Positions 47,656 to 58,160 of a stretch of 64,000 nucleotides of DNA are shown here, piece after piece. This DNA comes from Saprospiraceae bacterium. Its GTDB lineage: Bacteria; Bacteroidota; Bacteroidia; Chitinophagales; Saprospiraceae. The notes beneath the pieces were generated by a model. That model saw only the letters and a list, made by a program, of their open reading frames with translations, was not told the origin of the DNA and did no database searches. Within the stretch, counting starts at the first letter, position 1; every line of letters begins with the position of its first letter. The position numbers and the translations under genes were made by a program. The stretch spans positions 124,001 to 188,000 of the forward strand of contig JADJLN010000007.1 in assembly GCA_016710115.1 (NCBI GenBank), given 5' to 3'.

Positions 47656-49188
47656 TTAATACTGCCGGTCGTCACTTTTTCCGAGTAAAACATGGAGCCA
47701 GGCGTCGGACGTTGCCAGCAGATCGGAAGGATGCCCTTCCCAATAGACTTTGCCCTGGTCAAATATCAGTATTCGATCACAGTATCGCATCAGTCTGGGC
47801 AGCTCATGCGCAACGACAAGAACACCCATTTGGCGTTTGGTCCCATTTGCACAAATCATTTCCAAGATCTGATCTTTCAACGATTCATCGAGATTGGAAA
47901 AAGGTTCATCTGCCAGCAGCACCCTGGGATTTGTCAGTAATGTCCGGGCAATAGCCAACCGCTGTCGCTGGCCACCTGAAAACATATTTGGCATGCGGTC
48001 CATCATCTTATCCTCAAGTCCGACATCTGCCAGGATCTCTGTCAGGCTCCAGATCTGGCCTTTGTGATGTAGTCGCAACCATTCTTCAAAAGTTTTCCTG
48101 ACAGTCATGGACGGATTGAGTGATCGTCCTGGATCCTGATAAACCAGCTGAACATCTGCCCAACCGCGATGAAGATCATGACCCGCAAGCCTTCGTCCCG
48201 TTGACCAGGGCAAAAGACCAGTCAGGGCGCGAAGAAAAGAGGACTTTCCCGATCCGGAAGCACCGGCTATACCAACGACTTCTCCTGGCCGAAGAGCAAA
48301 GGAAATTTCCTCAATAACCGCCCTGCCCCGAACATACCCTCCCGAAAGATTTTCTGTTTTCAACAACCAGTCTGTGCCCGTATCCTTAAAACCTGTCTTC
48401 TGCTTGCGTTGGGGAATCGCTGGCCCTGGCCTCGAATCGCCTTCTATCTCGTTCTGTTTCCGTATGATATCTGAACTTCCCTGTTCGACAATCAGCCCTT
48501 CATCAATGATGGAAACCCGATCTGCAAACCGGGCAACCAGGTCCAGATCATGGGAGATCAGGAGGAGTCCGGGAGATTTGGCATTGGTGATCGCTGCACG
48601 CAAGTCCGCCAGGAAAGCCTTTTGATGATGCTGGTCCAATGCAGAGGTCGGCTCATCCGCAATGATCAATTCCGGACCGGAAGCGAGTGCGCGGGCCAGC
48701 AGACAACGTTGTTGCTGTCCTCCTGAAAGTTGCCAGGGATAGCTCGACCACACCTGATCAACATCCAGGCCCAGTGATCCGAACATTTTAATCAGTTGCG
48801 ATTCGAAGTCCTGTCCCAGCCCCTCGACCAACTGCTGCCCTACGGTCATGACCGGATCCAGAACGGATGAAGGTTCTTGAAAAATCAGGTTCATTTTTGT
48901 TCCGGTATGGCGCAACCGATCCTTCCATTCCAGCGTGAGCAGGTCAATCTTCTGCTCCCCTTCATACCACCAGATATGACCTGAGTGAATATGGTACTGG
49001 TGCTGTGGAATCACGCCTGTGAGAATGGCTGAAAATGTAGACTTCCCGGACCCGGATGGACCGATCAACGCATGCACTTCACCACGATGGAAAACAAGGT
49101 TAATTCCTTTTAATACAGGAATCCGTTTGCCCATTCTCAAAATGTCAACAGACAATTGTTCGATATGGAGAATGGGCTGTTTCATCAT
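47656..49188 (-). CDS. Twin-ATPase ABC protein, Dpp/Opp-like (YejF type)
   Basis: Two complete nucleotide-binding domains lie in one 510-residue chain: the first with LIGPSGSGKSTFSAILTG, QLSGGQQQRCLLARAL and LIIADEPTSALD; the second with IAGASGSGKSSFLRALTG, MFSGGQRQRLAIARTL and LLADEPFSNLDE. The linker holds a stretch typical of peptide importers between DppD-like and DppF-like halves. No permease or binding protein lies nearby. Its start overlaps the RNase D stop by 4 nt. It is intact. Peptide or nickel import is the usual role for this subfamily, but the substrate cannot be told. Confidence 0.88.
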   Translation of the reverse strand: MMKQPILHIEQLSVDILRMGKRIPVLKGINLVFHRGEVHALIGPSGSGKSTFSAILTGVIPQHQYHIHSGHIWWYEGEQKIDLLTLEWKDRLRHTGTKMNLIFQEPSSVLDPVMTVGQQLVEGLGQDFESQLIKMFGSLGLDVDQVWSSYPWQLSGGQQQRCLLARALASGPELIIADEPTSALDQHHQKAFLADLRAAITNAKSPGLLLISHDLDLVARFADRVSIIDEGLIVEQGSSDIIRKQNEIEGDSRPGPAIPQRKQKTGFKDTGTDWLLKTENLSGGYVRGRAVIEEISFALRPGEVVGIAGASGSGKSSFLRALTGLLPWSTGRRLAGHDLHRGWADVQLVYQDPGRSLNPSMTVRKTFEEWLRLHHKGQIWSLTEILADVGLEDKMMDRMPNMFSGGQRQRLAIARTLLTNPRVLLADEPFSNLDESLKDQILEMICANGTKRQMGVLVVAHELPRLMRYCDRILIFDQGKVYWEGHPSDLLATSDAWLHVLLGKSDDRQY

Positions 49189-50373
49189 GAGGACGTCGTC
49201 AACAGGATACCATTTTCTTCGACAGAAACGATCAGATTCATCCGATTTTCCAACAGGTGCCGTACGGATGAAGGAAGGAACTCCGAACGCCAGCCACTGT
49301 CAAACAGGGGCGCCTGATAATCTGAAAACATCCGATACCGCTTCATCTCCGTTGGCGACATGACCATGTCCACAGCCATAGATTCCTCCATACAATAGAT
49401 CTGCAGCACTTGAAAAATCAGCATTGCATGGGCTTCATTTGCGGGATCAACAGCTTCTTTGGGCGTATATTGGTAAACGATGCTCAATTTTTTTAGTCGG
49501 CTCATCCTGATACCAGGCCATGAGACGATCAATATTGTTCCGGATGAATGCCTTGGGAAGGATCCGACTACGGAACAGCGCCTCAGCTCCTGAGTGGATG
49601 GCCCGCGCAATTTCAACAACCTGTTTGTTGGACAGAATTTCCTCTTCCTTCTGGCCTGTTTCTCTGGATTCTTCAATGCGCCACAAAGCCAAGCGCATCA
49701 TGAATACCTTTTCCTGTTCTCCAAAACCCGCGATAGCGCGCTGGTGCAACAATTTTTTCAGTGGATCGGGTGTATAGAAGTCTGCATTCTGCCAGACTTT
49801 CATTTCATCCTCCACCCATCGATATCGACCGCGTTCAATCAGCTGCGTACGGACCGCTTCATACAAGCCTTTCAGAAATTTGACGTCTTCCACTGCATAT
49901 CGCTGCATTTTGGGCGGCAAAGGGCGAATCGTCCAATCAGCGATAGTGAACCCCTTTGATGTAGACTGATCCAGCACCTCCGAGAGAATATTGGATAACG
50001 AAGAAGGATATCGCAGTCCGAGAAAGGCGACTGCAACCTGCAAATCAAAGATGTTCCGCGGAAGGACGTCTAGGAGTTGATAGAGAAGCCGGTAATCATT
50101 CTCTCCAGCATGAGTCAACTTCAGGACTCGCTCAGACGCGATATAATCTCCCAATCGTTCCCAACCGGTGGCATTCAGTGGATCGACCAGATAGATTGCT
50201 TCCTCTGTGATGATCTGGATCAGACAGATCAGTGGAATATCTCTTCGTTCACCAATAAACTCGGTATCAAACCCGAACCATTCTGCCTGATCGAGACGAT
50301 ACCAGAGATCGTCTAACTGAGTACTCTGGTCGATAAGATGTACGGGCAGGTCGTAAGAAAACGGTTTGGACAT
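49185..50373 (-). CDS. RNase D-like 3'-5' exonuclease with HRDC domain (one frameshift)
   Basis: DEDDy exonuclease residues are present: FGFDTEFIGE, LTHAGENDYRLL and YAVEDVKFLKGLY. An HRDC-like helical domain follows (FMMRLALWRIEESRETGQ, then VVEIARAIHSGAEAL), and a C-terminal part contains LFDSGWRSEFL as in RNase D. The frame shifts at a run of seven A near 49490: with six A the text joins as PTKKLSIVYQYTPKEAVD. Restored length is about 395. RNase D trims the 3' ends of tRNAs and small RNAs. The extended start at 50418 is less likely than MSKPFSYDL at 50373. It is followed, with overlap, by the twin-ATPase gene. Confidence 0.85.
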
Positions 50374-50451
50374 ACGTTGTTGATAAGAAACAAAGAGGAA
50401 CTTGCACCTTTGTGTCAAAGTTATGTGTTATATCGTCGACAATCCCCATCC

Positions 50452-53400
50452 ATGCGATTCCTGAAAATCTCCCTGATCACCATCGGCTGTCTGGTTGCCT
50501 TGTTTATTGCAGCCGCTGTCATTCTTCCCCGGATTTACAAAGATGATCTTCTGGCCATCATTCGGGAAGAAGCAAATCAGAATCTGACCGCCACCCTCGA
50601 CTTCAAAGATCTCGACCTCAGCCTCTTCCGCCAGTTTCCGAGATTGTCGGTCCGACTGGATTCTCTATCCATAACCGGAAGGGATGCCTTTGACGGGTAC
50701 ACCCTGCTTTCCTGCGATCGGGCTGAAATCTCCGTATCCATTTGGGATCTTTTTCAACAGGGCGCACCATTGCGTATTCAAACGCTTGATCTCGATCATC
50801 CGGATTTCCGGATTCTGATCCTGGAAAATGGTCAGGCGAATTACGACATTACTGTTCCGGACACAATGCAACAGGAAGAGCCCGAAACTCCCGGATTGAC
50901 AGGTGCCATTCAAGCGTATTCGATCACGGATGGTTCGATCCGATATGAGGACAGGACCATGCCACTGGTGTTCAGTCTGGCAGGACTTCAGCACAATGGG
51001 AAAGGTGATTTTACCCAAAGCCGATTCACCTTGCAGACACAAACTACTGCCGAGGCTATGGATATGGACTATGATGGTACGGCCTATTTTACCCGAGTCC
51101 GTACACGCATGGAGGCCGATCTGGAAATCGATCTGGACAAGATGAGGTTTGGCTTCGGCAATAATCATCTCACTCTGAATGACCTGGAACTTATCGGAGA
51201 AGGTGCCATCGAGATGCCGAATGAGGATATTCTCATCGACCTGGCCCTCCACACCCCCCAATCTGATCTGAAGCATGTTTGGTCCATCATCCCCGGAGCT
51301 TTTACCGCGGATTATCAGGACCTTCAATCTTCTGGAACCTTTACACTCGAAGCCTGGATGAAAGGAATCTATAACGAGACTTCTTTCCCTTCGTTTGCGT
51401 TTCATACCCTGCTCCAGAAAGGGCTTGTCAAATACCCTTCACTTTCATTTCCCATCCAGGATATTGATGCCGAAATCCATCTTGAACAACCCGGATCTTC
51501 ACTGGATGCCATATCCATCAATATTCCGAATTTCCAATTATCGATCAAGGATCAAGGTATCAAAGGCAGGTTTGCTGCAACAGAGATCATGACAGATCCC
51601 AAGGTGGATGCTGCAGTCAAGGGAAAGATTGACCTGGGGTTACTCAAGCAGGCCTTCCCACTTGAAGCAGCTACACTATCGGGACAGATTGCCATGGATG
51701 TTGGAATCAAAGCGCAAATGTCCGACCTCGATGCGGGACGCGTTGATCAGGTCGATCTGCACGGGTCAGCATCAATCAACAACCTGACCTACAAAAGTGA
51801 AGGCCAACCCGCTATTTCGGTTGCACAAGGGAATGTCATCTTCTCGCCCCAGGCTGTCCAAGCTACCGGTTTCGTGATTCAGGCGGGAAAAAGTGACTCT
51901 GGCACTGGACGCCCGGATAGACAATATCCTCGCCGTAATTCATCCCGAACGAACACTCAAGGGAAACATCAGACTCACCAGCCACCTGCTTGATCTGGAT
52001 GAATGGCAAAGCGAATCTGCGGAAACAGCAGGACCAGCTGTATCAGCTGCCCCAGCAAGCGAAGACAATACGCTGCCTGTCGAACAATTCGACCTGCAAG
52101 TGGACGCTTCGGTAGATCGTGTCCTGGTCAACCAGATGGAAATCAACCAATTCAAGATCAAGGGCCAGGCCGGACCCACTGCCATTCAGATTGGACAACT
52201 AGCCGGTCAGATAGGCGAATCAGATTTTAGTCTGAGCGGTCATCTGGAGAATCTGTTGGGCTGGATATCCGGTACAGACATGTTGCGCGGCAATATCCAG
52301 ATGGTATCCAGGAAATTCAACCTGAACCAGTTCATGGATCAGGAGGAGGTCGCCGCCGCACCCGCTGATGCACCATTTGCCCCGGTAGCTATCCCGGCGC
52401 TAGTTCACCTGACAGGTGAGGCTCGTATAGATCATCTCATCTATACGGATCTGGATCTGCGCCAGGTGACTGCTCAATTGGATATTGCAAATGAGGAAGC
52501 TCGCCTCAGCCGATTTGAAGCAGCTGGTCTGGGTGGCAAACTTGCACTTCAAGGTGCCTATAACACGCAGAACATTGCCAAACCAGCGTTTCACCTCAAA
52601 TATGACCTCCAGAAACTGGATTTTCAGCAGGTCTTTAACAAATTCAACAGTTTTCAGGCCCTCGCCCCGATCGGCAAATACATTCAGGGCAATTTCTCAT
52701 CCAATATGGTTATGGATGGCATTCTGGGACAGGATATGATGCCCGACCTGTCGACACTGGAAGCTGCGGGCTTTCTCGAAACCTTCAACAGCTTCATCAA
52801 TGGATTCAAACCAGTTGAGGGGCTTGCTGAAAAGTTGAATGTGAAGGAATTGAAGTCACTGGATCTGAAAGGGACCAAGAACTGGTTTGAAGTGAAAAAC
52901 GGGGTTCTCGAGCTCAAGGATTTTGACTATTCCTTCAAGGATATTGCGATGACCATCGGGGGCTCTCACGGTCTCAACCAGGATATGAGCTACCATGTGA
53001 AAGCGCGGATTCCAAGGTCGATGATGGAAAAAAATGCAGTGACGGCTTCCGCGAATACCGGGCTGAAATGGCTCGAATCAGAAGCCACAAAAAAGGGACT
53101 CAATGTCTCCGTGGGGAGCCATGTCAACGTCCTCGTTAAAATAGGAGGCAATATATCTGCACCAACATACCAGGTCCAACTGCTTGGAAGTGATGGAGAG
53201 GCTTCTGCAGGAGATATGGTTCGGGATCAGGCGGGTGAACTAACCAGACAGGTCAGAGACTCTCTCGAAAGACTGGGAAAAGGAAAAATAGATGAGGCCA
53301 AATTGGAAGCAAAACGCCAGGCCCAGGCAAGGCTGGATTCATTGAAAAAGGTCGCTAACCGGACAATTGATACGACCCTGGCAAAAGCGAAAAATGAGGC

Positions 53401-53554
53401 GGTCAAAAAAGCCGAAGAAGCTCTGGGAAAAGAAGTGGGCAAGAAGATAGAAGAAATTGGAGGTGACAAAGCAAAGGAAGAAACAGACAAGATCAAGGAA
53501 AAACTGAAAAACTGGGACCCGCTTGGCAAGAAAAAGAAAGACGGACAGGAATAA
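50452..53554 (+). CDS. AsmA family protein with Lys-rich C-terminal tail (one frameshift)
   Basis: An N-terminal helix (LITIGCLVALFIAAAVILP) anchors a large beta-rich protein of about 1,033 residues. Segments such as LTATLDFKDLDLSLFRQFPRLSV and the C-terminal LDLKGTKNWFEVKNGVLEL, with FSFKDIAM-like FKDIAMTIGGSHG, mark the AsmA family. These proteins reach into the periplasm and are linked to lipid transport and outer-membrane assembly. An extra A in a run of five near 51890 shifts the frame (QAGK-VTLALDARIDN when joined). After the barrel-like part, the last 100 residues are a Lys/Glu-rich helix (DEAKLEAKRQAQARLDSLKK onward). The window holds a second bridge-like protein, TamB. Confidence 0.86.
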
Positions 53555-53590
53555 CATGCCCGTCTCAGGTAATTTTGCCGGGTAAACCGA

Positions 53591-55024
53591 TCAATTCTTG
53601 AACTGTTCGTCCACTTGTTCCTGTCGATGGAGCAATTCCTCCATCACACTGTCCAGTTGTTCTGCCGCAAGACGTTTGAGAAGGATTTCCTTCTTCTTGT
53701 CCAGGATAAAGATCTGGGGGGTCGACTTGATATCATAAATGGTGCTGAATTTGGACAATAAATACGGGTCAACCACATTGATCCAGATATCCATTCCCTT
53801 TTCATCGACCATTTTCCAACAGTCAGGCACTTTGTCGGTGACTTTGGTACAAACTGCAAAGATCTCGACACCCTTGTCCTTGAACTTGTTGTAGAACTCG
53901 ACAACTTTGGGCATGGACTTCTGACAATGGCCGCAATCCGGAGCCCAGAAGAACAATACGGTGAACTCGGAATCGATGTCATAAAGGGAGATTTTTGTGC
54001 CATCCCGTTTTTCCATTTTGATATTCGGCGCAATCTCACCAATCAGGATAGGCCGAAGTGATTCGGCATTCTTGACCATTTTGTTAAGTTGTTCCTCATC
54101 CACCCAGGGTGCCGCACCCTTTGCATAGTATTCATCCACGATATGGACATAAACCGCGTCCATGCCGATGATATTGGATTTGGCATAGACATTCACAAAA
54201 TGGACCAGAAAGAACTTGAAGGCTTCTTCGTTGTTCTTGCATAGTCCGAGAACATGATCCACTGCCCTGATCAGGGAATCGGGAATCTGGACGGTATGTT
54301 TCTGGACATAATCATTCACTTTGGTGAAGAAGAAGGAAGTCCGGATCATCCGCTCATCTGAAAAATCGATCCCATCAAAATAATGGTCCATGAAATACCT
54401 GTATTTCCTGACCTGAACGTCACGTTCTTCGCCTTCAAATTGCGGAATGGTCATTTCCTGGAATGAGGAGATCAGGGCCGCAGTCAGAGTCCCTTTGTAA
54501 TCCGTCACCATTTTTTCCTGAAATGCTTTCACTTTTTCATTGATGGCAATCAGTTTCTCCTCCAGTTTACTCTTTTCTTCCGCACTCAATTCTGGATTTT
54601 CCAGTTGTTTGCGCAAAGCATCCGCTTCAGGCCGTTGATTATTCAAATACCGGATGTACTCGTAAAATGCCTGGTTGTCCTTGTCACCCTTGATACTGAA
54701 AGAATTGACAGGATCTTTTGCATCAAACTTGATATCCATCTGCTGTTTGCCCCGATTGATGTTCAGCTGGACAAAGCTGTTGTCTGGTTGGAGCAGAATG
54801 AGATACATGCCGGGATCAAGGGGCTTCTCACCGTCAAAAACAAATTTGCCCTTAGCCAATATCGCCGTATCCTTCAGATATTGCTTATCACCGTAATAAA
54901 AGCCCAGATAAAGGGTATCATGATCGTAGTTATCAACATGAACCTTGATCTGGTAGCCGGATTGAGCTATCGATAAAACAGACAGGCTGCAAAGCACTGC
55001 GAGCAAAGAGAATCGATTCAGCAT
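53591..55024 (-). CDS. TlpA-like thioredoxin-fold lipoprotein/exported protein
   Basis: The protein has a signal peptide (MLNRFSLLAVLCSLSVLSIAQS), a DUF4369-like beta domain (YDHDTLYLGFYYGDKQ, KGKFVFDGEKPLDPGMYL), a helical middle region (about 120-310) resembling DUF5106, and a C-terminal thioredoxin domain with the redox motif in FFWAPDCGHCQKSMP (about 357-371) and a cis-Pro-like KSTPQIFIL. In Bacteroidota such proteins act as periplasmic disulfide oxidoreductases with unknown partners. At 477 residues from the Met at 55024 it is intact. It converges with AsmA across a 36-bp gap. Confidence 0.87.
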   Translation of the reverse strand: MLNRFSLLAVLCSLSVLSIAQSGYQIKVHVDNYDHDTLYLGFYYGDKQYLKDTAILAKGKFVFDGEKPLDPGMYLILLQPDNSFVQLNINRGKQQMDIKFDAKDPVNSFSIKGDKDNQAFYEYIRYLNNQRPEADALRKQLENPELSAEEKSKLEEKLIAINEKVKAFQEKMVTDYKGTLTAALISSFQEMTIPQFEGEERDVQVRKYRYFMDHYFDGIDFSDERMIRTSFFFTKVNDYVQKHTVQIPDSLIRAVDHVLGLCKNNEEAFKFFLVHFVNVYAKSNIIGMDAVYVHIVDEYYAKGAAPWVDEEQLNKMVKNAESLRPILIGEIAPNIKMEKRDGTKISLYDIDSEFTVLFFWAPDCGHCQKSMPKVVEFYNKFKDKGVEIFAVCTKVTDKVPDCWKMVDEKGMDIWINVVDPYLLSKFSTIYDIKSTPQIFILDKKKEILLKRLAAEQLDSVMEELLHRQEQVDEQFKN

Positions 55025-55123
55025 AGGAAATTCAGTCATTGGAAAACGTAAAAATGACATGAAATACACATGTCTGCAAATGGTCAGCAGGCTTTAGGTT
55101 TTTGTTAACGCGCAATGGTGCAT

Positions 55124-56149
55124 CTACTTTTTAGTGGCTTTCTCTGCCTTTAGTCTTTCCGCCTCTTTTCGCAGTGCATCAATTTCTGCTTCCAGCATGG
55201 CTTTTTGATTGCGCATCGATTCTGTTGCCTGTTTGAGGCTGTTGATCTCCTTGCCAGTTTCCTGTTTGATCTTATTGATCTCTTCACTTGCAGTCTGCCG
55301 GGTTTCGTAGATCGCCTTGGACGCTTCTTCCTGAGCCTTGCTGATTTCCTCATTCGTGCGCTGACGAACGTCTTCAGCTTCTTTGAGGTATTGCACTTTC
55401 AATGCGTTTGATTCCGTGCGAAACGTCTCGATCAACTGGTCAGTTTCCTTTCGCGTTTGTGCCATTCGAGCTGCCGCATCTTCTCGAGCAGCCTTCACTT
55501 CGTTTTGAGCCTCCTGAATGCGTACATCTCTGTCCGATTCGGCTGCATTCGTTGCCTCTTTTGCCTGTTTCCGTGTGGTGCTTACCTCTAGTATCGCTTC
55601 TTCGTTCGTTCGGGCAATTTCCTGAGCGGCTTTCTCACGAGCCGTCAACAATTCGGAATCAAGCTTCAGACGTTCTGCATTGGCACGTTCGCGGATCTCC
55701 CTGACTTCCAGAGCAGCACGTTCTTTTGCATCCTGAATCTCGGCTGCTGACCGCTCTCGGGCAGAAATCACTGACGTCGCAGCAGCCTGTTCTTCCCTGG
55801 CTGCTTCCTCCTTTGCTATTCGAATTCGCTCAGTCAGCGTACGCTGGAAGTTGCTCAGAGAATCTGAAGCCATCTGCCGGTAGCCGGCAATAACCTCTGC
55901 CAATTTCTGGCGCTCCTTCACTTCATTCTGTCTGAGTTCCCCGATCTGCCGGGCACTTTCCTCCTTCGCTTTCAGGATTTCAGCGCTGACCTTTTCCCTG
56001 GTCATCTGCAAGTCCTTGATCGTCGATTCCTGCTCTTTACTTGCTTCGGCCTGCAACGTCTTCAACTCGGATTCCAGGCTTGCGTTCAGTTCTTTTGTGC
56101 GCAAATCTGCCTTTTCGCTTGCTTGGGCAACAGAGGCTGCGAATTCCAT
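55124..56149 (-). CDS. Long coiled-coil protein, downstream gene
   Basis: This is 341 residues of almost uninterrupted helix rich in Ala, Glu, Lys and Arg, with recurring units such as AREKAAQEIARTNEEAI and KERAALEVREIRERANAERL and no enzyme motif. No signal peptide is visible at the ATG (MEFAASVAQASEKADLRTKE). It lies 12 bp after the end of the upstream coiled-coil gene in the same frame, separated by two in-frame TAA codons, and shares its composition. It could be a separate paralogous segment or the real C-terminal part of that protein if those stops are artefacts. The function is unknown. Confidence 0.6.
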   Translation of the reverse strand: MEFAASVAQASEKADLRTKELNASLESELKTLQAEASKEQESTIKDLQMTREKVSAEILKAKEESARQIGELRQNEVKERQKLAEVIAGYRQMASDSLSNFQRTLTERIRIAKEEAAREEQAAATSVISARERSAAEIQDAKERAALEVREIRERANAERLKLDSELLTAREKAAQEIARTNEEAILEVSTTRKQAKEATNAAESDRDVRIQEAQNEVKAAREDAAARMAQTRKETDQLIETFRTESNALKVQYLKEAEDVRQRTNEEISKAQEEASKAIYETRQTASEEINKIKQETGKEINSLKQATESMRNQKAMLEAEIDALRKEAERLKAEKATKK

Positions 56150-56161
56150 TTTCTGTTAGGA

Positions 56162-58088
56162 TTACGATTCATTCATCTCAGCCGCGCGTTGCTGAGCCTG
56201 AACCGGGCATCCTGGATTCGAGCTGCAGCTTTTTCTTTGGCTGCCTGAACCGCCAGTGCCTGATTCTGCCTGGCTTTTTCGAGTACCTCCTCTGACGCTT
56301 TCAGTTCATTTGCTGTGAATTCTCGAATGCGAAGCACCTCGTCATTGCTGGCTTTCCGGATCGAATCCTGGCGCATCTGGAGTAGTTCCAGATCCTGTTG
56401 CATGGCTTTCCTGATCTCCAGAATCTTAGCCTGACTCGACTCTTGAGCAGAAACAATATCAACTGCTGCCTTTGCTTTTGCCTGATTGACCTGCAGTGCC
56501 GCATCCTGTCGCGCAGCTTCCGATTTGGAGATCAGCGCGATCATTTCTTCATTTACTGCCTGTCTGATGCTGTCGGCACGCATCCGAATACGTTTCTCTT
56601 CTTTAACAACCGACATCTGGATCTCATCAATTCGCTGTGCAGCAGCAGTGCGAGCCTCTGCAACCTGCATTGCCAATGCCTCCTTTTCCCGGGCAGCACG
56701 AGCCTGGGATTCAGCCAGCTCAGAGGAATTACCCTCTGCCAGCATAGCCCGGTCCTGCGAAAGTTTCCTCCGGTATTCCGCCAACTCCGTGCTGGATCGC
56801 TGTTTTTCAATAACGGCAGCTTCCCGGATCTCTGCGATCTGTCGGGCCGTTTCTCCTGGATAGACAGGATCTGAGATGCCGCAGTCTTTTTGTATCCACG
56901 ACATCTTCAACCGACCGACTCTGCTGTGTGCTGGCCGTTTCCCTCGGCCAGTTTGATGGCAGCTGCAGTTTCGGCACGGATCAGGTCAAGCTCGGCGACA
57001 GAACTCTCCCGGGCACTGGCTATTTCATCGGCATACTCCAGCCGGGTAAGCTCCAGACTTTTTTCGATTTCTTCGACCCTGGCTGCTGCTTCCTTCCTGG
57101 CTGCTGCTACCTCACGCGCAGCAGCAAGCCGGGATTCCTGAACTTCTTTTGCCGCCTGTGTCCGCGAATCCTCCACATTGAACTGGATCAGTTGCAATTG
57201 TTCTCCGGCCTTTTCTCTGGCAGCTTTTACCTGAGCAGCCAGTTCAGCCTGGATGTTTGCGATCTCGGCATCCGCATTCTTTCGTGCAGTCAGTACTTCC
57301 TGCGCAATTTCTGCCTTTTTGGCTTCAGCGAGTTCCCGGCTCCTCCGTACGTCATCCTGGATCTGGTATTTGGCCTGATCTGCACGCTTCCGTTCATCCT
57401 CAATCTCTGTCTTCAGTCCCGCTCTTACAGACTGCAACTCATTGGTGAGCGCTTTGACTTCGGCATCTTCACTTGCGGGTGCTGATTTCGGTTTCGAGGA
57501 GGCCGGGGCTTCTGTTGTTCCTCCATCCTCCTTCTTTACCGGGTCCGGTGCCTTTGATGCCACCATATCCTGGTTCACCTTAGACTTATCCAGTCGTTGC
57601 AGAAAACATGTTGCCATCTGGCGCAGCTCCTCCCGTCTGTTCTCGTTTAACAGGTACCGATAGATCTTGTGGCTGACAAACTTTTTAATATATATTTTGT
57701 CAATATAGGTGCTGGCGAGCCATTGTATGGCTTCAAGGTCAAGAAGCAGGACATTTTCATATGTGTTCATCTGACCAGTAGATCGCTGGCCCATTTCGAC
57801 AAACCGAAATGCATGGCGAACCTGGTTCAGATCCCAGAAAATGACTTCGTCGTCCTTGTTGAGGATCTCCCCGCCCTTGCTGCTGACTTTGGCCATGATC
57901 CCTTTTTCACGATTGACCAACTCGAGCGAATACGTGAAATTCGACCGGATAACCAGGGGGATATTTTCCGATCGCAGGTATTGGGTATTCTGGACCATGC
58001 GATCCTCAACAATGATGGCATCACAATTCTGTCCGATCGACCTTGCAAAGGACAATAGCAAAAAAACAAGCAAGCCAAGACGTCCCAT
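56162..58088 (-). CDS. Exported protein with N-terminal beta domain and long coiled coil (several frameshifts)
   Basis: The signal peptide MGRLGLLVFLLLSFARSIGQ precedes a 150-residue domain of unknown type (CDAIIVEDRMVQNTQYLRSE, FWDLNQVRHAFRFVEMGQ), a Pro/Ser/Lys linker (about 185-210), and about 430 residues of Ala/Glu/Arg-rich coiled coil. The frame is broken in the tract 56,840-56,925 by two or three indels (SV-VEDVVDT-KKTAASQILSIQEK-ARQIAEIREAA reads across) and near 56,200 (DARVQAQQRAAEMNES, ending at 56162). No relative is recognised. A periplasm-spanning or scaffold role is possible but is inference. The exact end depends on the sequence errors. Confidence 0.62.
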
Positions 58089-58160
58089 TCACTGAACTTT
58101 TATTAAAACTATTGAATTTTTGCGGCTTCGGACCAGTTTTTTCCTGCTTGGGAGAAGAAT

